From: Amarobacter sp964507025
Lineage (GTDB): Bacteria > Chloroflexota > Dehalococcoidia > Tepidiformales > Tepidiformaceae
DNA: 64,000 bases
Assembly: GCA_964507025.1 (NCBI GenBank)
Contig: CAZDOK010000002.1
Coordinates: forward strand, 310,001-374,000
Reading direction: 5' to 3'
In this document: positions 15,665 to 24,614 of the stretch, piece by piece
Layout: every line of letters starts with the position of its first letter
Numbering within the stretch: position 1 is the first letter of the stretch
Translations under genes and position numbers: made by a program
The notes under the pieces: model-generated
Database searches by the model: none
The model's input: the letters and a program-made list of their open reading frames with translations, nothing else
Told to the model about the DNA's origin: nothing

Positions 15665-16657
15665 GTGTCCACGCAGCGGCCCATCGCCTGTGCGATCATC
15701 TCGCTGCCTCCCGAGGCGGAGTCGCGGCTGCGGGAAACGTGCGACCTCGTGCTCGTGCCGCCAGGGAGCAGCCGCGAAACGGCTATTTCCGCGCTCGCCC
15801 AGGCAGAGGGGTTGCTCTGCCCGGCTCCGTTTCCCATCGACAACGCATTGCTGGATGCGGCGCCGCGGCTGCGTGTGATCGCGAACTTCGGGGTGGGGTA
15901 CAACAACGTCGACCTCGCTGAGCTGAACCGGCGGGGCATCGTGGTGTGCAACACGCCGGGCGTGCTGAGCGAGGCGGTCGCCGACCTCACGTTCGGGCTC
16001 ATCCTGGCCGCTTCGCGCCGGCTCGTGGAGAACGCCGCCTATGTGTCGTCCGGCGGATGGCCAGCACAACAGCCGGCACCGCCGCTCGGGTTCGATCTCG
16101 GTGGCAAGACGCTCGGGCTGATCGGGCTGGGCCGTATCGGCCAGGCGGTCGCGCGCAGGGCGCTCGCGTTCGGGATGCGGGTGATCTTCCACGACACGTT
16201 CGAGGCGCCGCCGGGAGAGTTCGCGTATTGCTCGTTCCGGCGCCTGCCCGACCTGCTCCGCGAGTCGGACATCATCTCCCTGCACGTGAACCTGACAGCG
16301 GAGACGCACCACCTCCTGGGGGCCCGCGAGCTGGGGCTGATGAAGCCCACCGCATGGGTGGTCAACACTTCGCGGGGGCCGGTGATCGACCAGGCGGCGC
16401 TGGTTCGGGCGCTTCGCCAGGGGACTATTGCGGGGGCAGCCCTCGACGTGCTGGAGTCCGAGCCGCCCGCGGCCGAAGAGCCGATCCTGTCGTTGCCAAC
16501 CGTGTTGTTGCTGCCGCATGTCGGCTCCGCGACGGTGGAGACGCGGGCGGCGATGCTGGAGCTGGCGGTGAGCAATCTGGAGGCTGTGCTCAAGGGTGAG
16601 GAGCCGCCAGCTTGCGTGAACCGGGAGGCGTTGGGGGCGGCGTTGCAGCGGCGGTAG
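15665..16657 (+). CDS. D-isomer specific 2-hydroxyacid dehydrogenase
   Basis: A 330-residue NAD-dependent dehydrogenase. The NAD-binding fold is seen as GKTLGLIGLGRIGQAVARRA. Catalytic residues are R in VVNTSRGPVID, E in DVLESEPP and H in LLLPHVGSAT. IANFGVGYNNVDL is the usual N-terminal domain signature. It resembles glyoxylate/hydroxypyruvate reductases, which fits the HpcH/HpaI aldolase 43 bp downstream: both act on small 2-oxo/2-hydroxy acids. GTG at 15665 is chosen because an earlier start would overlap the divergent hydrolase gene. Confidence 0.88.
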   Translation: MSTQRPIACAIISLPPEAESRLRETCDLVLVPPGSSRETAISALAQAEGLLCPAPFPIDNALLDAAPRLRVIANFGVGYNNVDLAELNRRGIVVCNTPGVLSEAVADLTFGLILAASRRLVENAAYVSSGGWPAQQPAPPLGFDLGGKTLGLIGLGRIGQAVARRALAFGMRVIFHDTFEAPPGEFAYCSFRRLPDLLRESDIISLHVNLTAETHHLLGARELGLMKPTAWVVNTSRGPVIDQAALVRALRQGTIAGAALDVLESEPPAAEEPILSLPTVLLLPHVGSATVETRAAMLELAVSNLEAVLKGEEPPACVNREALGAALQRR

Positions 16658-16700
16658 GGTTACAGGGGCCGCGAAATCAGTCCATCAAGGGAGGACACCC

Positions 16701-17483
16701 ATGCGAACGAACACGGTCAAGGAGAAGTGGGCGAAAGGCGAAGTCACCTACGGTGGCTGGCTTTCGATCCCCAGCTCGTTTTCGGCTGAGGTGATGGCGC
16801 ACCAGGGGTTCGACTGGCTCTGCATCGACATGCAGCACGGGGTCGTGGACTACCAGGCGGCGGTGGCGATGCTCCAGGCCATCGGCTCGACGCCGACCAT
16901 TCCCATCGTGCGGGTGCCCTGGAACGAGCCAGGCATCATCGGGAAGGTGCTGGACGCCGGCGCGATGGGCGTCATCATCCCGATGGTGAACAGCCTCGAG
17001 GAGGCGAAGGCGGCAGTCTCCGCCTGCCGGTATTACCCGGATGGCGCCCGCAGCTATGGGCCGACGCGAGCCGCCTACTACGCGGGAGCCGATTACTTCG
17101 CGAATGCCAACCAGGAAATCGCCTGCATCCCGATGATCGAGACGAAGCAGGCGGTGGAACGGCTCGACGACATCCTGGCCGTGCCCGGGATCGACGCCGT
17201 GTATGTGGGCCCGGCGGACCTGAGCATCACCCTGGGGCTGCCACCGGGGATGAACAACGGCGGGGCGTTCGAGGAAGCGCGGGTGCTCATTGCACAGAAG
17301 TGCGCCGCGCACGGCGTGACTCCCGGGATCCACGCCAACGCGGGGTTGGCAGCCAAACACGCCGAGGCGGGCTACCGCATGATCACCATCAGCGGCGATG
17401 CCCCGGCTCTGGCCGCCGGTGCCGCAGCCGACGTTCGTTCGGTGCGCGAATCGGCCGGGCCGAGCAAAGCCGTCTACGGGTAG
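16701..17483 (+). CDS. HpcH/HpaI-family aldolase
   Basis: A 260-residue TIM-barrel class II pyruvate aldolase. Signatures are DWLCIDMQHGVVDYQ, PIVRVPWNEPGIIGKVLDAG, PMVNSLEEAKAAV, ACIPMIETKQAVERLDDIL and DAVYVGPADLSITLG, which include the metal-binding Glu and Asp positions. The family cleaves 4-hydroxy-2-oxo acids to pyruvate and an aldehyde, often in aromatic degradation. No other aromatic degradation genes are near, so a general 2-oxo-acid role with the upstream dehydrogenase is more likely. The start is ATG with GGGAGGA upstream. Confidence 0.88.
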   Translation: MRTNTVKEKWAKGEVTYGGWLSIPSSFSAEVMAHQGFDWLCIDMQHGVVDYQAAVAMLQAIGSTPTIPIVRVPWNEPGIIGKVLDAGAMGVIIPMVNSLEEAKAAVSACRYYPDGARSYGPTRAAYYAGADYFANANQEIACIPMIETKQAVERLDDILAVPGIDAVYVGPADLSITLGLPPGMNNGGAFEEARVLIAQKCAAHGVTPGIHANAGLAAKHAEAGYRMITISGDAPALAAGAAADVRSVRESAGPSKAVYG

Positions 17484-17488
17484 CCTCC

Positions 17489-17755
17489 ATGCAGACGGCA
17501 TTCACGGGCAGGATCGAGGCGGCGGGACGGGGCGGACACATCGTGGCCGTGCCCGAAACCGCCGCTGCTGCCATCGGTGGCAAGCACCTGTTGCGCTGGC
17601 GAGGGACACTCGCGGGCACGCCCTATCGCAGCAACCTGGCGAAGATGGGCGGGCGCCTCATCCTCGGCGTGCACAAGGCGACGATCGGTGCGGCGGGTAA
17701 GGGCGTCGGCGATGAGGTGACGATCACGATTGAGCCGGACCCGGCTCCACGGTGA
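17489..17755 (+). CDS. DUF1905-domain small protein
   Basis: An 88-residue protein matching the DUF1905 pattern: FTGRIEAAGRGGHIVAVPE, GKHLLRWRGTLAGTPYRSNL, then GGRLILGVHKATIGAAGKGVGDEVTITIEPD. Members form small beta-barrels of unknown function and are often fused to YdeI-type domains. It starts 5 bp after the aldolase stop and is probably co-transcribed. A hairpin covering its stop ends the unit. Confidence 0.78.
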   Translation: MQTAFTGRIEAAGRGGHIVAVPETAAAAIGGKHLLRWRGTLAGTPYRSNLAKMGGRLILGVHKATIGAAGKGVGDEVTITIEPDPAPR

Positions 17756-17776
17756 TGGGCCGGGCCGGCCGTCACC
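17751..17776. terminator. Bidirectional terminator hairpin
   Basis: GGTGA (17751-17755) pairs with TCACC (17772-17776), with an inner GGCCG-GGC-CGGCC stem. It contains the stop codons of both convergent genes (DUF1905 and DsbB-like). Confidence 0.5.
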
Positions 17777-18335
17777 TTCCCTGGGTGCCCTCTGCTTCGA
17801 GGGCCCGGCGGTAGTAGAGGTCGGCACGCCATTCAGCGAGCTGGAGCAGGAGGATCGTGACAAACCCGGCGCCCGCCATGAAGGGAATCGACACGATCCC
17901 GAACTCCTCGACGTTCTTGTCGGTACAGGAGATGACGCCCGAGCAGATCTGACCTTGCTCGGGGAAGAGCTGGAGCTGGTAGTGGTAGATGGAGAGCGGC
18001 ACGCCAATCGCGGCGAGGGTGACGATGTACTTCGGGTCGATCCGGCTGCGCGTGACGAGCGCGACGATGAGCAGGATGGCGATGGGATACATCACGATGC
18101 GCTGGAACCAGCAGAACTCGCAGGGGATGAACTCGACGATCTCCGAGTAGTAGAGCGAGCCCAGTGTGGCGGCGAGGGCAACGGCCAGCATGAGCTTCTG
18201 TGCGTGCTGGTCGAAGATGGCCCGGACACGCTCACCGGAAGGGAGCTCGGCCACCATGATGCCAATGAGGACCGCGAAGACGACGCCGATCGATGCGACC
18301 GCCAGGATCGGCGAGACGTACTGTTCGGACTCCAT
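17772..18335 (-). CDS. DsbB-like disulfide bond formation membrane protein
   Basis: A 187-residue protein with about five hydrophobic spans. It carries the DsbB cysteine pairs: PCEFCWFQR (C72, C75) and a second pair C131 / C137 in ICSGVISC, on the loop after helix 3. This is the quinone-linked oxidase that recharges DsbA. The matching DsbA-like protein is at 3391-4287, about 14 kb away. The extra first helix and C-terminal extension are common outside proteobacteria. The start is ATG at 18335. The 169 bp upstream (18336-18504) show no gene. Confidence 0.88.
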   Translation of the reverse strand: MESEQYVSPILAVASIGVVFAVLIGIMVAELPSGERVRAIFDQHAQKLMLAVALAATLGSLYYSEIVEFIPCEFCWFQRIVMYPIAILLIVALVTRSRIDPKYIVTLAAIGVPLSIYHYQLQLFPEQGQICSGVISCTDKNVEEFGIVSIPFMAGAGFVTILLLQLAEWRADLYYRRALEAEGTQGR

Positions 18336-18504
18336 CAGCGAAACCCTACCACAGGGGTCTCCGCAGGCACGATAAAGGCCGGGGTAAATCGGCCAACGGT
18401 CAGCAAACCAAACCGGTGCTCCATGCAACTACCTTCGCCGGTGGCACGAGCTGCCGGAGTGCCCATTCGGCCCGAATCCCGGGGGCGGTTGTCCGGAAGG
18501 CGCG

Positions 18505-19587
18505 TCACATGGGTGCGGGCATGTCCAGGCCGAGCGACGCCCCAAGTTCGCGCAGCTGGGTGATGGTCTCCTGGTCGAGCGGGACGCCACTGCGGGAGCG
18601 CTCCTCGCGGGCGCGGGCCTCGGGATCACCAGGGACCTGGACGCGTTGGACGCCCGGCGCCGGCCGCAGCGCGCGGAGGTGGTCGGCCATCCGTTTCATG
18701 TCGGCCTTGAACTCCACGACATCGCGGAAGGCATCGATGCGCCAGGCGGCGCACCACCAGCCCTGCTCGTGGCGAGGGGCGAACAGGGCCGAGCCCATGC
18801 CGGGCAGGATGCCGGTGAGGATGTCGACCATCAGCCCAAGGCCGTAGCCCTTGTGGGAGCTCGTCTCGAGGTAGCTGCCAAGCGGGAGGAGCGAACCACC
18901 CTTGCGCAGTATCTCGGGGTCCTCAGTGTCTTTGCCGCTCGCATCGACCGCCCAGCCGGCGGGAATCGGCTTCCCCTGGCGCTGGGCGATCTCGAGCTTC
19001 CCTCCTGCGACCGCCGTGGTGGCGATATCGAGCACGAACGGGTGGCTGCCCTCGACCGGGGCGGCCATGGCGATGGGATTCGTTCCATAGGCGCGGTCGA
19101 GGCTGCCAGCGGCGACGGCGAGCGGCGGGACGTTGCACATCGCCATGCCGATCATCTCGCGCTCGGCTGCCATGCGGGCGTAGTAGCCCGCGGCGCCGAA
19201 GTGGCGCCCGTTGCGGACCGCGACCATGCCGATCCCGGCGGATTCGGCCCTGGCGATGGCGGCGAGCATGGCACGGCGGGCGATGAGCACCCCGAGCCCG
19301 CCATCGGCGTCCCAGGTCGCGGCCACGGGGCTTTCGCGAAGCACCCTGACCGCGGGCGTGGGGTTCACGAGGCCGCGCGCGAAGCCCGGTGCGTAGCCCG
19401 GGTGCCAGGGGAGGTGTGCGATGCCGTGGGATTCGATGCCCGACAGGTCGGCATCGATGAGGACTTCGGCGCCTTCGGCCGCGTCCGTGGGCGGCATGCC
19501 AAGGCGTTCGAACACGGCGGCGGTGAAGGTGCGCAGCGCTTCAGCGCCGAAGCGCTGCCGGGTATCGGGTTCGGGGTCTGGCGGCAT
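18505..19587 (-). CDS. Ldh-family (malate/L-lactate type) oxidoreductase
   Basis: A 360-residue NAD(P)-dependent oxidoreductase of the Ldh_2 family, which has its own fold unrelated to classic LDH. Motifs: ADLSGIESHGIAHLP (His), GMVAVRNGRHFGAAGYYARM, YGTNPIAMAAPVEGSHPFVLDIATTAVAGGKLE and ETSSHKGYGLGLMVDILTGIL. Family members reduce 2-oxo acids such as malate, ureidoglycolate or sulfolactate partners. No neighbour settles the substrate. ATG at 19587 has GGAAGGGA upstream; a longer frame was rejected. It is divergent from tsaD. Confidence 0.87.
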   Translation of the reverse strand: MPPDPEPDTRQRFGAEALRTFTAAVFERLGMPPTDAAEGAEVLIDADLSGIESHGIAHLPWHPGYAPGFARGLVNPTPAVRVLRESPVAATWDADGGLGVLIARRAMLAAIARAESAGIGMVAVRNGRHFGAAGYYARMAAEREMIGMAMCNVPPLAVAAGSLDRAYGTNPIAMAAPVEGSHPFVLDIATTAVAGGKLEIAQRQGKPIPAGWAVDASGKDTEDPEILRKGGSLLPLGSYLETSSHKGYGLGLMVDILTGILPGMGSALFAPRHEQGWWCAAWRIDAFRDVVEFKADMKRMADHLRALRPAPGVQRVQVPGDPEARAREERSRSGVPLDQETITQLRELGASLGLDMPAPM

Positions 19588-19681
19588 CGTGTCCCTTCCG
19601 GCTGGCAGTGCCCGAAGCATACCCGGTGTTCGGACCGGCAAAAGACGTCACGCAGAGCGGGTGTGGTGGTACGCTGGGAAA

Positions 19682-20668
19682 GTGAGAGTCCTGGCCATCG
19701 AGTCATCGTGTGATGAGACCGCGGCGGCGGTGATCGAGGATGGGCGCGTGGCGCGTTCGTCGGTGGTGGCGTCGCAGGTGGACCTGCACGCGAAGTACGG
19801 CGGGGTCGTGCCCGAGGTGGCAAGCCGCCACCACCTGCGCAAGATCGTGCCGGTCATCTCGGAGGCGCTGGAAAACGCCGGGTGCACCCTCGACGACATC
19901 GACGCAGTGGCGGGGACGCGCGGCCCGGGGCTCGCCGGGTCGCTGCTGGTGGGCTACAACGCGGCGAAGGCGATCGCATTCGGGCGGGAGTTGCCGTTCA
20001 TCGGCATCAACCACCTCGAAGGCCATATCTACGCGAACTGGCTGGTCGAAGGGCCCGAGCCGGCGTTCCCGGCTCTCTGCCTGGTGGTCAGCGGAGGCCA
20101 TACGGACCTGGTGCTGATGCGTTCGCACGGGCAGTACGAACGGCTGGGCGGCACGCGCGACGACGCGGCCGGCGAAGCGTTCGACAAGGTCGGGCGGCTG
20201 CTGGGACTGTCGTTCCCGGGTGGGCCGCACGTGGCCAAGGCGGCGCTCGAAGGCGGGCCGAGCAAGCTCGCCCTCCCGCGGGCATGGATGCACGGGACCT
20301 TCGACTTCAGCTTCAGCGGGCTGAAAACGGCCGTGCTGCACGTGGTGCGCGAGGGGCAGTATTCGGTGCCTGAGATCGCGTGGGAGTTCCAGGAGGCCGT
20401 GGTGGACGTGCTGGCGGGGAAGACGACGCGGCTGGCACGGGAGATGGGCGCCAGGAACGTGCTGGTGGCGGGCGGCGTGGCGGCCAACACGCGCCTGCGC
20501 GAGGAGCTGCAGCGCCGCTGCCCGGTGCCCGTGCGTATCCCCCCTCCAAAGTTCTGCACCGACAATGCGGCGATGATCGGCGCGGTGGCGGGGTTCCGGC
20601 TGCATCTGGGCGAACGCAGCCCGCTGGACGAGGACATCTTCACCACGAACAACTGGGCGCGGGTGTAG
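19682..20668 (+). CDS. tsaD: tRNA N6-adenosine threonylcarbamoyltransferase TsaD
   Basis: A 328-residue TsaD (Gcp/Kae1) protein. It transfers threonylcarbamoyl from TC-AMP to A37 of ANN-decoding tRNAs, working with TsaB and TsaE. Seen: the N-terminal AIESSCDETAAAV, metal-binding HLEGH (H111, H115), VVSGGHTDLV, FSFSGLKTAV, and NVLVAGGVAANTRLREEL. Full length is normal for the family. The start is GTG at 19682 with GGGAAA upstream. The usual partners tsaB, tsaE and rimI are not adjacent; it stands alone here. Confidence 0.96.
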   Translation: MRVLAIESSCDETAAAVIEDGRVARSSVVASQVDLHAKYGGVVPEVASRHHLRKIVPVISEALENAGCTLDDIDAVAGTRGPGLAGSLLVGYNAAKAIAFGRELPFIGINHLEGHIYANWLVEGPEPAFPALCLVVSGGHTDLVLMRSHGQYERLGGTRDDAAGEAFDKVGRLLGLSFPGGPHVAKAALEGGPSKLALPRAWMHGTFDFSFSGLKTAVLHVVREGQYSVPEIAWEFQEAVVDVLAGKTTRLAREMGARNVLVAGGVAANTRLREELQRRCPVPVRIPPPKFCTDNAAMIGAVAGFRLHLGERSPLDEDIFTTNNWARV

Positions 20669-20675
20669 GAGCCGG

Positions 20676-22046
20676 TCAGCTGCCAGCGGCGCTGATCCGG
20701 GCAATGGTCGAGAACGTGGCCACGTAGAGGTCGCCCTCGAAGCCGCAGGCCGGGAACACCACACACTGCAGGGGTGAGCCGATGGCGACCCGGGCCCGTT
20801 CGCGGCCGGTCTCGATATCGCGTACGACGACCTGCTCGGTCCCGCGCGCGTGGTCGTAGTCGTAGGCCACGAGTTCGCCCGTTTCGAGGTAGAGGAGCAT
20901 GTGGCCGGCGTGGTTCTGCTGGTGGCGCCAGAGCAATTCGAGCGGGACGCCCGGGTCGCCGTACCTGAACGCGGCGATCGCGCCGTTGCCGGAATCGAAG
21001 CCAACCACCACCTTGCGGACAGGGTCGATGCAGGGCGGATTGGCGACGATCCCGTTCGGGAGGCCGCAGATCTCGGTGAGTTCAGCCCGCCGTTCGCCAT
21101 CGAGCGGCACGCGGACCAGGTGCAGCGGGGCGGCCGAGACACCCTTCCCGAAGAGCGACGGGCCGAAGCTGGTGGTCCCTTCGCCGTTATCGAGGAACCA
21201 GGCGCTGCCGTCCGCGAGCACCGTGTCCCAGCCGAAGGTCTGGCCGGGCTGGTCCAGGTAGGGTGTCGTGAATGTTTCATCGAGGGTGAGGGCGGCTGCG
21301 GCGGGGTCCCACGCTACGCGGAAGAGGTGCTGGTCGCCGACGACGTAGATGTTGACGCCGGCGCCATCCAGTTCGGCGGACAGGCGCGCGATAGAGCCTT
21401 CGGGCAGTCCAAGTCGGGCGACGATTTCGAGGCCCTCGGGCTCCAGCACGACCAGCTCCGAGCCCATGTCGCCCGGAGGCAGGGCATGGACGCCTGAGCC
21501 ACCGGCGAAATCCTTCATGACCAGGTGGCCATCGGGGAGGATGAGGAGGGAGTTATAGGGGCGCTCGCGGGGAAGCTGGCGGGCGGCGAGCACGGAGCAG
21601 TCCTGCGCCAGGCGGTGGCACCAGCGGCCGAACGTGACGTAGAGGGAGCCGTTGGCGTGCGCGGCCAGCCCGCCGGGCCAGGGCCGACCGCCGGGCAGGT
21701 CGGGTGAGCGCTCGATGGGCTGGAGGGTGTGCGGGTCGATGCGCTCGACCCAGGCGGTGGACTGGTCGCCGCCAGGGGTGTGGCCCTGGAGGTACACCTG
21801 GCCGGCGGCGCGGAGGATGGGCATGCAGCCGATGAAGGCGGGCCGGCTGGTAGCGACGAGCGGACCGCTCGCGAGGGCCAGGGTGCCAGACGCGGGCGCC
21901 TGGAGGCGCGCCGGGCCGCCATCCTCACCGGGCCAGGGGCTCGGCCAGTACCCGTCGAGGACCGACGTCATCGTGGCCGGCCCTGCGGGCGCGTCGTCTG
22001 GAGGGGGAGGGGTCGAGCCTTCATTTCGTGGCACTGACGGTGCCAT
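20676..22046 (-). CDS. Beta-propeller-like hypothetical protein
   Basis: A 456-residue protein with repeated short beta-strand motifs typical of propellers (GSLYVTFGRW, LLILPDGHLVMKDF, EGDLYVATFSTIARI). I do not recognise a named family. No signal peptide is seen, although the Pro-rich N-terminus might not be translated: ATG at 21971 (MTSVLDGYW) is an alternative start that removes 25 residues. It lies 32 bp downstream of a DUF2079 membrane-protein gene on the same strand and is probably co-transcribed. It could be a quinoprotein-like or SMP-30-like sugar-lactone enzyme; the evidence is weak. Confidence 0.7.
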   Translation of the reverse strand: MAPSVPRNEGSTPPPPDDAPAGPATMTSVLDGYWPSPWPGEDGGPARLQAPASGTLALASGPLVATSRPAFIGCMPILRAAGQVYLQGHTPGGDQSTAWVERIDPHTLQPIERSPDLPGGRPWPGGLAAHANGSLYVTFGRWCHRLAQDCSVLAARQLPRERPYNSLLILPDGHLVMKDFAGGSGVHALPPGDMGSELVVLEPEGLEIVARLGLPEGSIARLSAELDGAGVNIYVVGDQHLFRVAWDPAAAALTLDETFTTPYLDQPGQTFGWDTVLADGSAWFLDNGEGTTSFGPSLFGKGVSAAPLHLVRVPLDGERRAELTEICGLPNGIVANPPCIDPVRKVVVGFDSGNGAIAAFRYGDPGVPLELLWRHQQNHAGHMLLYLETGELVAYDYDHARGTEQVVVRDIETGRERARVAIGSPLQCVVFPACGFEGDLYVATFSTIARISAAGS

Positions 22047-22078
22047 TTGTTTGGAGGGCTGTCAAACCCGTCTCGGAG

Positions 22079-23545
22079 TCAGCGACCGGGCTGCTGGCCG
22101 CTGCAGAAGGGCGGCACACCCGGGACTGCCTCGGCCGGGCGCGCCCTGCGCCACAGCTGGATGCCGTCCTCCTCGCGGACCAGGTCGAAGCCGAGGCGGG
22201 GGAGGGCGGCGCGGCAGGCGTCGTAGCCCGCTTCGAGGTCCTCCTGCGGCTTCGGGCCGTAGTCGTCGATGAGGACGTAGTCGGAGGTAAGTACTCGGGG
22301 GAAGACGAAGACCTCGCGGCGCTGCGCGAGGTGGGGCACGAACGGCGACTGCGCGCTGATGATCGCAGACGGCGGGACCAGCTCAACGAACGAACGCGAG
22401 ACGCGGGCATGGTGGTCGACCTCGAAGCGACCGGGTTCGAACGCCAACGACGGCGGGAGGGGCGCGCGGAGCATGAACACGGCAACCGTTGCGGCTGCGC
22501 TCGCCGCCAGGGTTCGCCGGGGGGTGAAGTGGCGGGTGAACACGGGCCACCAGGTCCCGGATGGGCGATTGAGATGCACGAGCAGGCAGCTGAAAGCGAA
22601 GGCGGTCGGGGCCAGGAGATAGTGGAGCTCGAACCGTGCCTGGTCGTTGTCCTGCGAGAGCGCGGGGAGGATGACGAGCGGAGCGCCGGCGAGAAGCGCC
22701 ACCGGACGGAGCAGGAGGGCGCCGCCCGAAGCCAGGAAGAGGACGAGCACGATGGCGCCCTTGTCCCAGGTGACCATGTGGCGGGCAACTTCACCGGGGT
22801 GAGCCGGGATGGCGAGGAGGATTTCGGTGGCGGAGTCGCCGAGGTAGCCGTAGCGTTCGGCCAGGGGGTTCAGCTCATCGCCGCGGTAGTGGGGGATGAG
22901 CCAGAGGTTCACGACAGCGCCATAGACGATGGCCACGGCGGCCACCGCGGCTGCTTGCCCGCGCCACTGGAAGTGCCAGGCGGCGAGCACGACCAGCCCC
23001 AGGACGAGGATCGGTGCGTCTTCCTTGATGGTGAGGAGGAGCAGGACCGGGACGATGAAGAGCCAGTCGCGCTTGAGGACGAGGCCGTAGACCGCGGTGA
23101 AACAGAGGAGCGGGGCGAGCGCTTCGAGGTGAAAGTCGAACGAGACGGCACGCGCAACACCGAGGCTGAAGGCATAGGCGAAGCAGGCCAGGAGGGCGGC
23201 GGCCTGCCCAGCGCCATGCCGCGCGCAGAGGTACAGGGGGATGATGGCGGCGCCGAGCAGCACCGCCTGCGACACGAGGAGCGTCGCCGCGCCTCCACCG
23301 GCCCAGACCAGCGGCACGAACACCAGGAGCGCGGGCTGCCAGTGGTCGCCAGCGTAGGAGATGGCACGGAACGAGTACTCGAAGGGTTCGCCGTGGGCGG
23401 TGTTCCAGGTGACCTGGGTGAAGACGCCAAGGTCCCAGGCATTGGAGTGGAAGGCGCGATGGAGGAGCAGGCTACAGGCCATCCACCAGCCCGTGAAGAG
23501 AGCAGCCATGAGGATGGGGACTGCGAGCGAGCGTCCACCCGGCAT
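22079..23545 (-). CDS. DUF2079 multi-pass membrane protein
   Basis: A 488-residue protein with about 10 hydrophobic spans and a C-terminal soluble domain. The N-terminal signature SNAWDLGVFTQVTWNTAHGE and the IKEDAPILVLGL stretch match DUF2079, a family distantly related to GT-C membrane glycosyltransferases. The acidic first loop (WDLG) would hold the catalytic Asp in that model. Function is therefore inferred to be glycosyl transfer from a lipid-linked sugar, without proof. ATG at 23545 gives the correct first helix. It is divergent from the SRPBCC gene with 114 bp between. Confidence 0.8.
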   Translation of the reverse strand: MPGGRSLAVPILMAALFTGWWMACSLLLHRAFHSNAWDLGVFTQVTWNTAHGEPFEYSFRAISYAGDHWQPALLVFVPLVWAGGGAATLLVSQAVLLGAAIIPLYLCARHGAGQAAALLACFAYAFSLGVARAVSFDFHLEALAPLLCFTAVYGLVLKRDWLFIVPVLLLLTIKEDAPILVLGLVVLAAWHFQWRGQAAAVAAVAIVYGAVVNLWLIPHYRGDELNPLAERYGYLGDSATEILLAIPAHPGEVARHMVTWDKGAIVLVLFLASGGALLLRPVALLAGAPLVILPALSQDNDQARFELHYLLAPTAFAFSCLLVHLNRPSGTWWPVFTRHFTPRRTLAASAAATVAVFMLRAPLPPSLAFEPGRFEVDHHARVSRSFVELVPPSAIISAQSPFVPHLAQRREVFVFPRVLTSDYVLIDDYGPKPQEDLEAGYDACRAALPRLGFDLVREEDGIQLWRRARPAEAVPGVPPFCSGQQPGR

Positions 23546-23659
23546 GGGGGCTAGGGTCTGCCGCAGGCGGGAAACGCGCGAGCCCGAAGGGCCGCATGCC
23601 TCCCGGAGACGTGGCAGCCGGGAGTAAGCTGAGAACGAAATCGGGAGGATCCGGGCCGC

Positions 23660-24124
23660 ATGATCAGGCTCACCGACCGGGTCGTCATTCGTACCACACC
23701 CGAACGAGTATTCGGCTGGCTGGCCCGCATGCCCGAAGAGTACGGAAGGTGGCACCCTGACCATGTCTCGTGCCGCGCGACCGGCGGTTCGCTAACGAGG
23801 CCGGGTTCGGTGGTGGATTGCAAGGAATACCTGCATGGGAAGCTCCACACCCTGCGCCTCGAGACCCGAAGCTTCCGCGAGGACGAGCGGCTCGACTACG
23901 CGATACAAGGGCTGGGTTGGGGAGCGTTCTCCGTGGCTCGCGTCGCTGAGGGCGTGGAATTCACGGCGGAGATCGCCCTCGGGACGAATATCCCGCTTGT
24001 GGGTTGGATCGTGGATGCTGTCCTTCGCATGCTGTTCCGCGGCAGGATTGCCGCGATGCGGGTCCATATGCGCGAGGAAGGCGAGAACCTGAAGCGGATC
24101 CTCGAGAGTGAACGGCCAGGCTGA
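23660..24124 (+). CDS. SRPBCC-family (START-like) protein
   Basis: A 154-residue polyketide-cyclase/SRPBCC fold. The start VVIRTTPERVFGWLARMPEEYGRWHPDH is typical of these ligand-binding cups, and the C-terminal helix (RMLFRGRIAAMRVHMREEGENLKRIL) closes the pocket. Such proteins bind hydrophobic ligands; no ligand can be named. ATG at 23660 has GGGAGGA upstream. It is a single gene, convergent with the YeeE/YedE pair. Confidence 0.82.
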   Translation: MIRLTDRVVIRTTPERVFGWLARMPEEYGRWHPDHVSCRATGGSLTRPGSVVDCKEYLHGKLHTLRLETRSFREDERLDYAIQGLGWGAFSVARVAEGVEFTAEIALGTNIPLVGWIVDAVLRMLFRGRIAAMRVHMREEGENLKRILESERPG

Positions 24125-24154
24125 CCGGGTCGCCGCCGTCGCCCCATGAGCCCC

Positions 24155-24601
24155 CTAGCCTTCGCCCGTGCCGACCTGGAGGGGAGGGAGGTGGAACGGC
24201 TTGACGAGGCGCGGGTAGAGGGCGCCGAAGGCTCCTGCTCCGACGAGGGTGCCGGCGAGCGCCGCCAGGGCGTAGAGCTTGCCTTCGCCGATGTTGACGA
24301 GGATGGGCCCGGGGCACATGCCGGTGATCGACCAGCCGATACCGAAGAGCACGCCGCCGTAGACGTTGCCGCGGTGCCCGGGCTTGTTTTCGATGCGCAG
24401 CGGCTGGCCGGTGAGCGAGCGGCCGTAGCGCTTGAGGAGCCAGAGGGAGGGAGCAGTGAGGGCGACGGCGGTGCCGATGATGCCGTAGAGCTGGAACTCC
24501 TCGAACAGGAACATGCCCTGGATGAAGTTGTAGTCGGCGGCGCCGGAACGGCTGAGGGCGAACCCGAAGACGGAACCGAGGACGAGGTAGAAGAAGATCA
24601 C
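24155..24601 (-). CDS. YeeE/YedE family transporter, second half
   Basis: A 148-residue membrane protein carrying SITGMCPGPILVNIGEG (C96), the second conserved Cys motif of the YeeE/YedE (TsuA) thiosulfate transporters, in a half-length protein. GTG at 24601 is chosen: it lies 13 bp after the stop of the first half and begins directly with a hydrophobic helix. Full-length TsuA is one chain of about 350 residues; here the two halves are separate genes. The pair should form one pore for thiosulfate or related sulfur compounds. Confidence 0.85.
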   Translation of the reverse strand: MIFFYLVLGSVFGFALSRSGAADYNFIQGMFLFEEFQLYGIIGTAVALTAPSLWLLKRYGRSLTGQPLRIENKPGHRGNVYGGVLFGIGWSITGMCPGPILVNIGEGKLYALAALAGTLVGAGAFGALYPRLVKPFHLPPLQVGTGEG

Positions 24602-24614
24602 GAGGGTGCTCCGG

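Noticed and set aside
19703..21280. A 525-codon minus-strand frame across tsaD and the propeller gene
   Set aside because: Ser/Arg/Pro-rich composition, antisense to tsaD, no family features.
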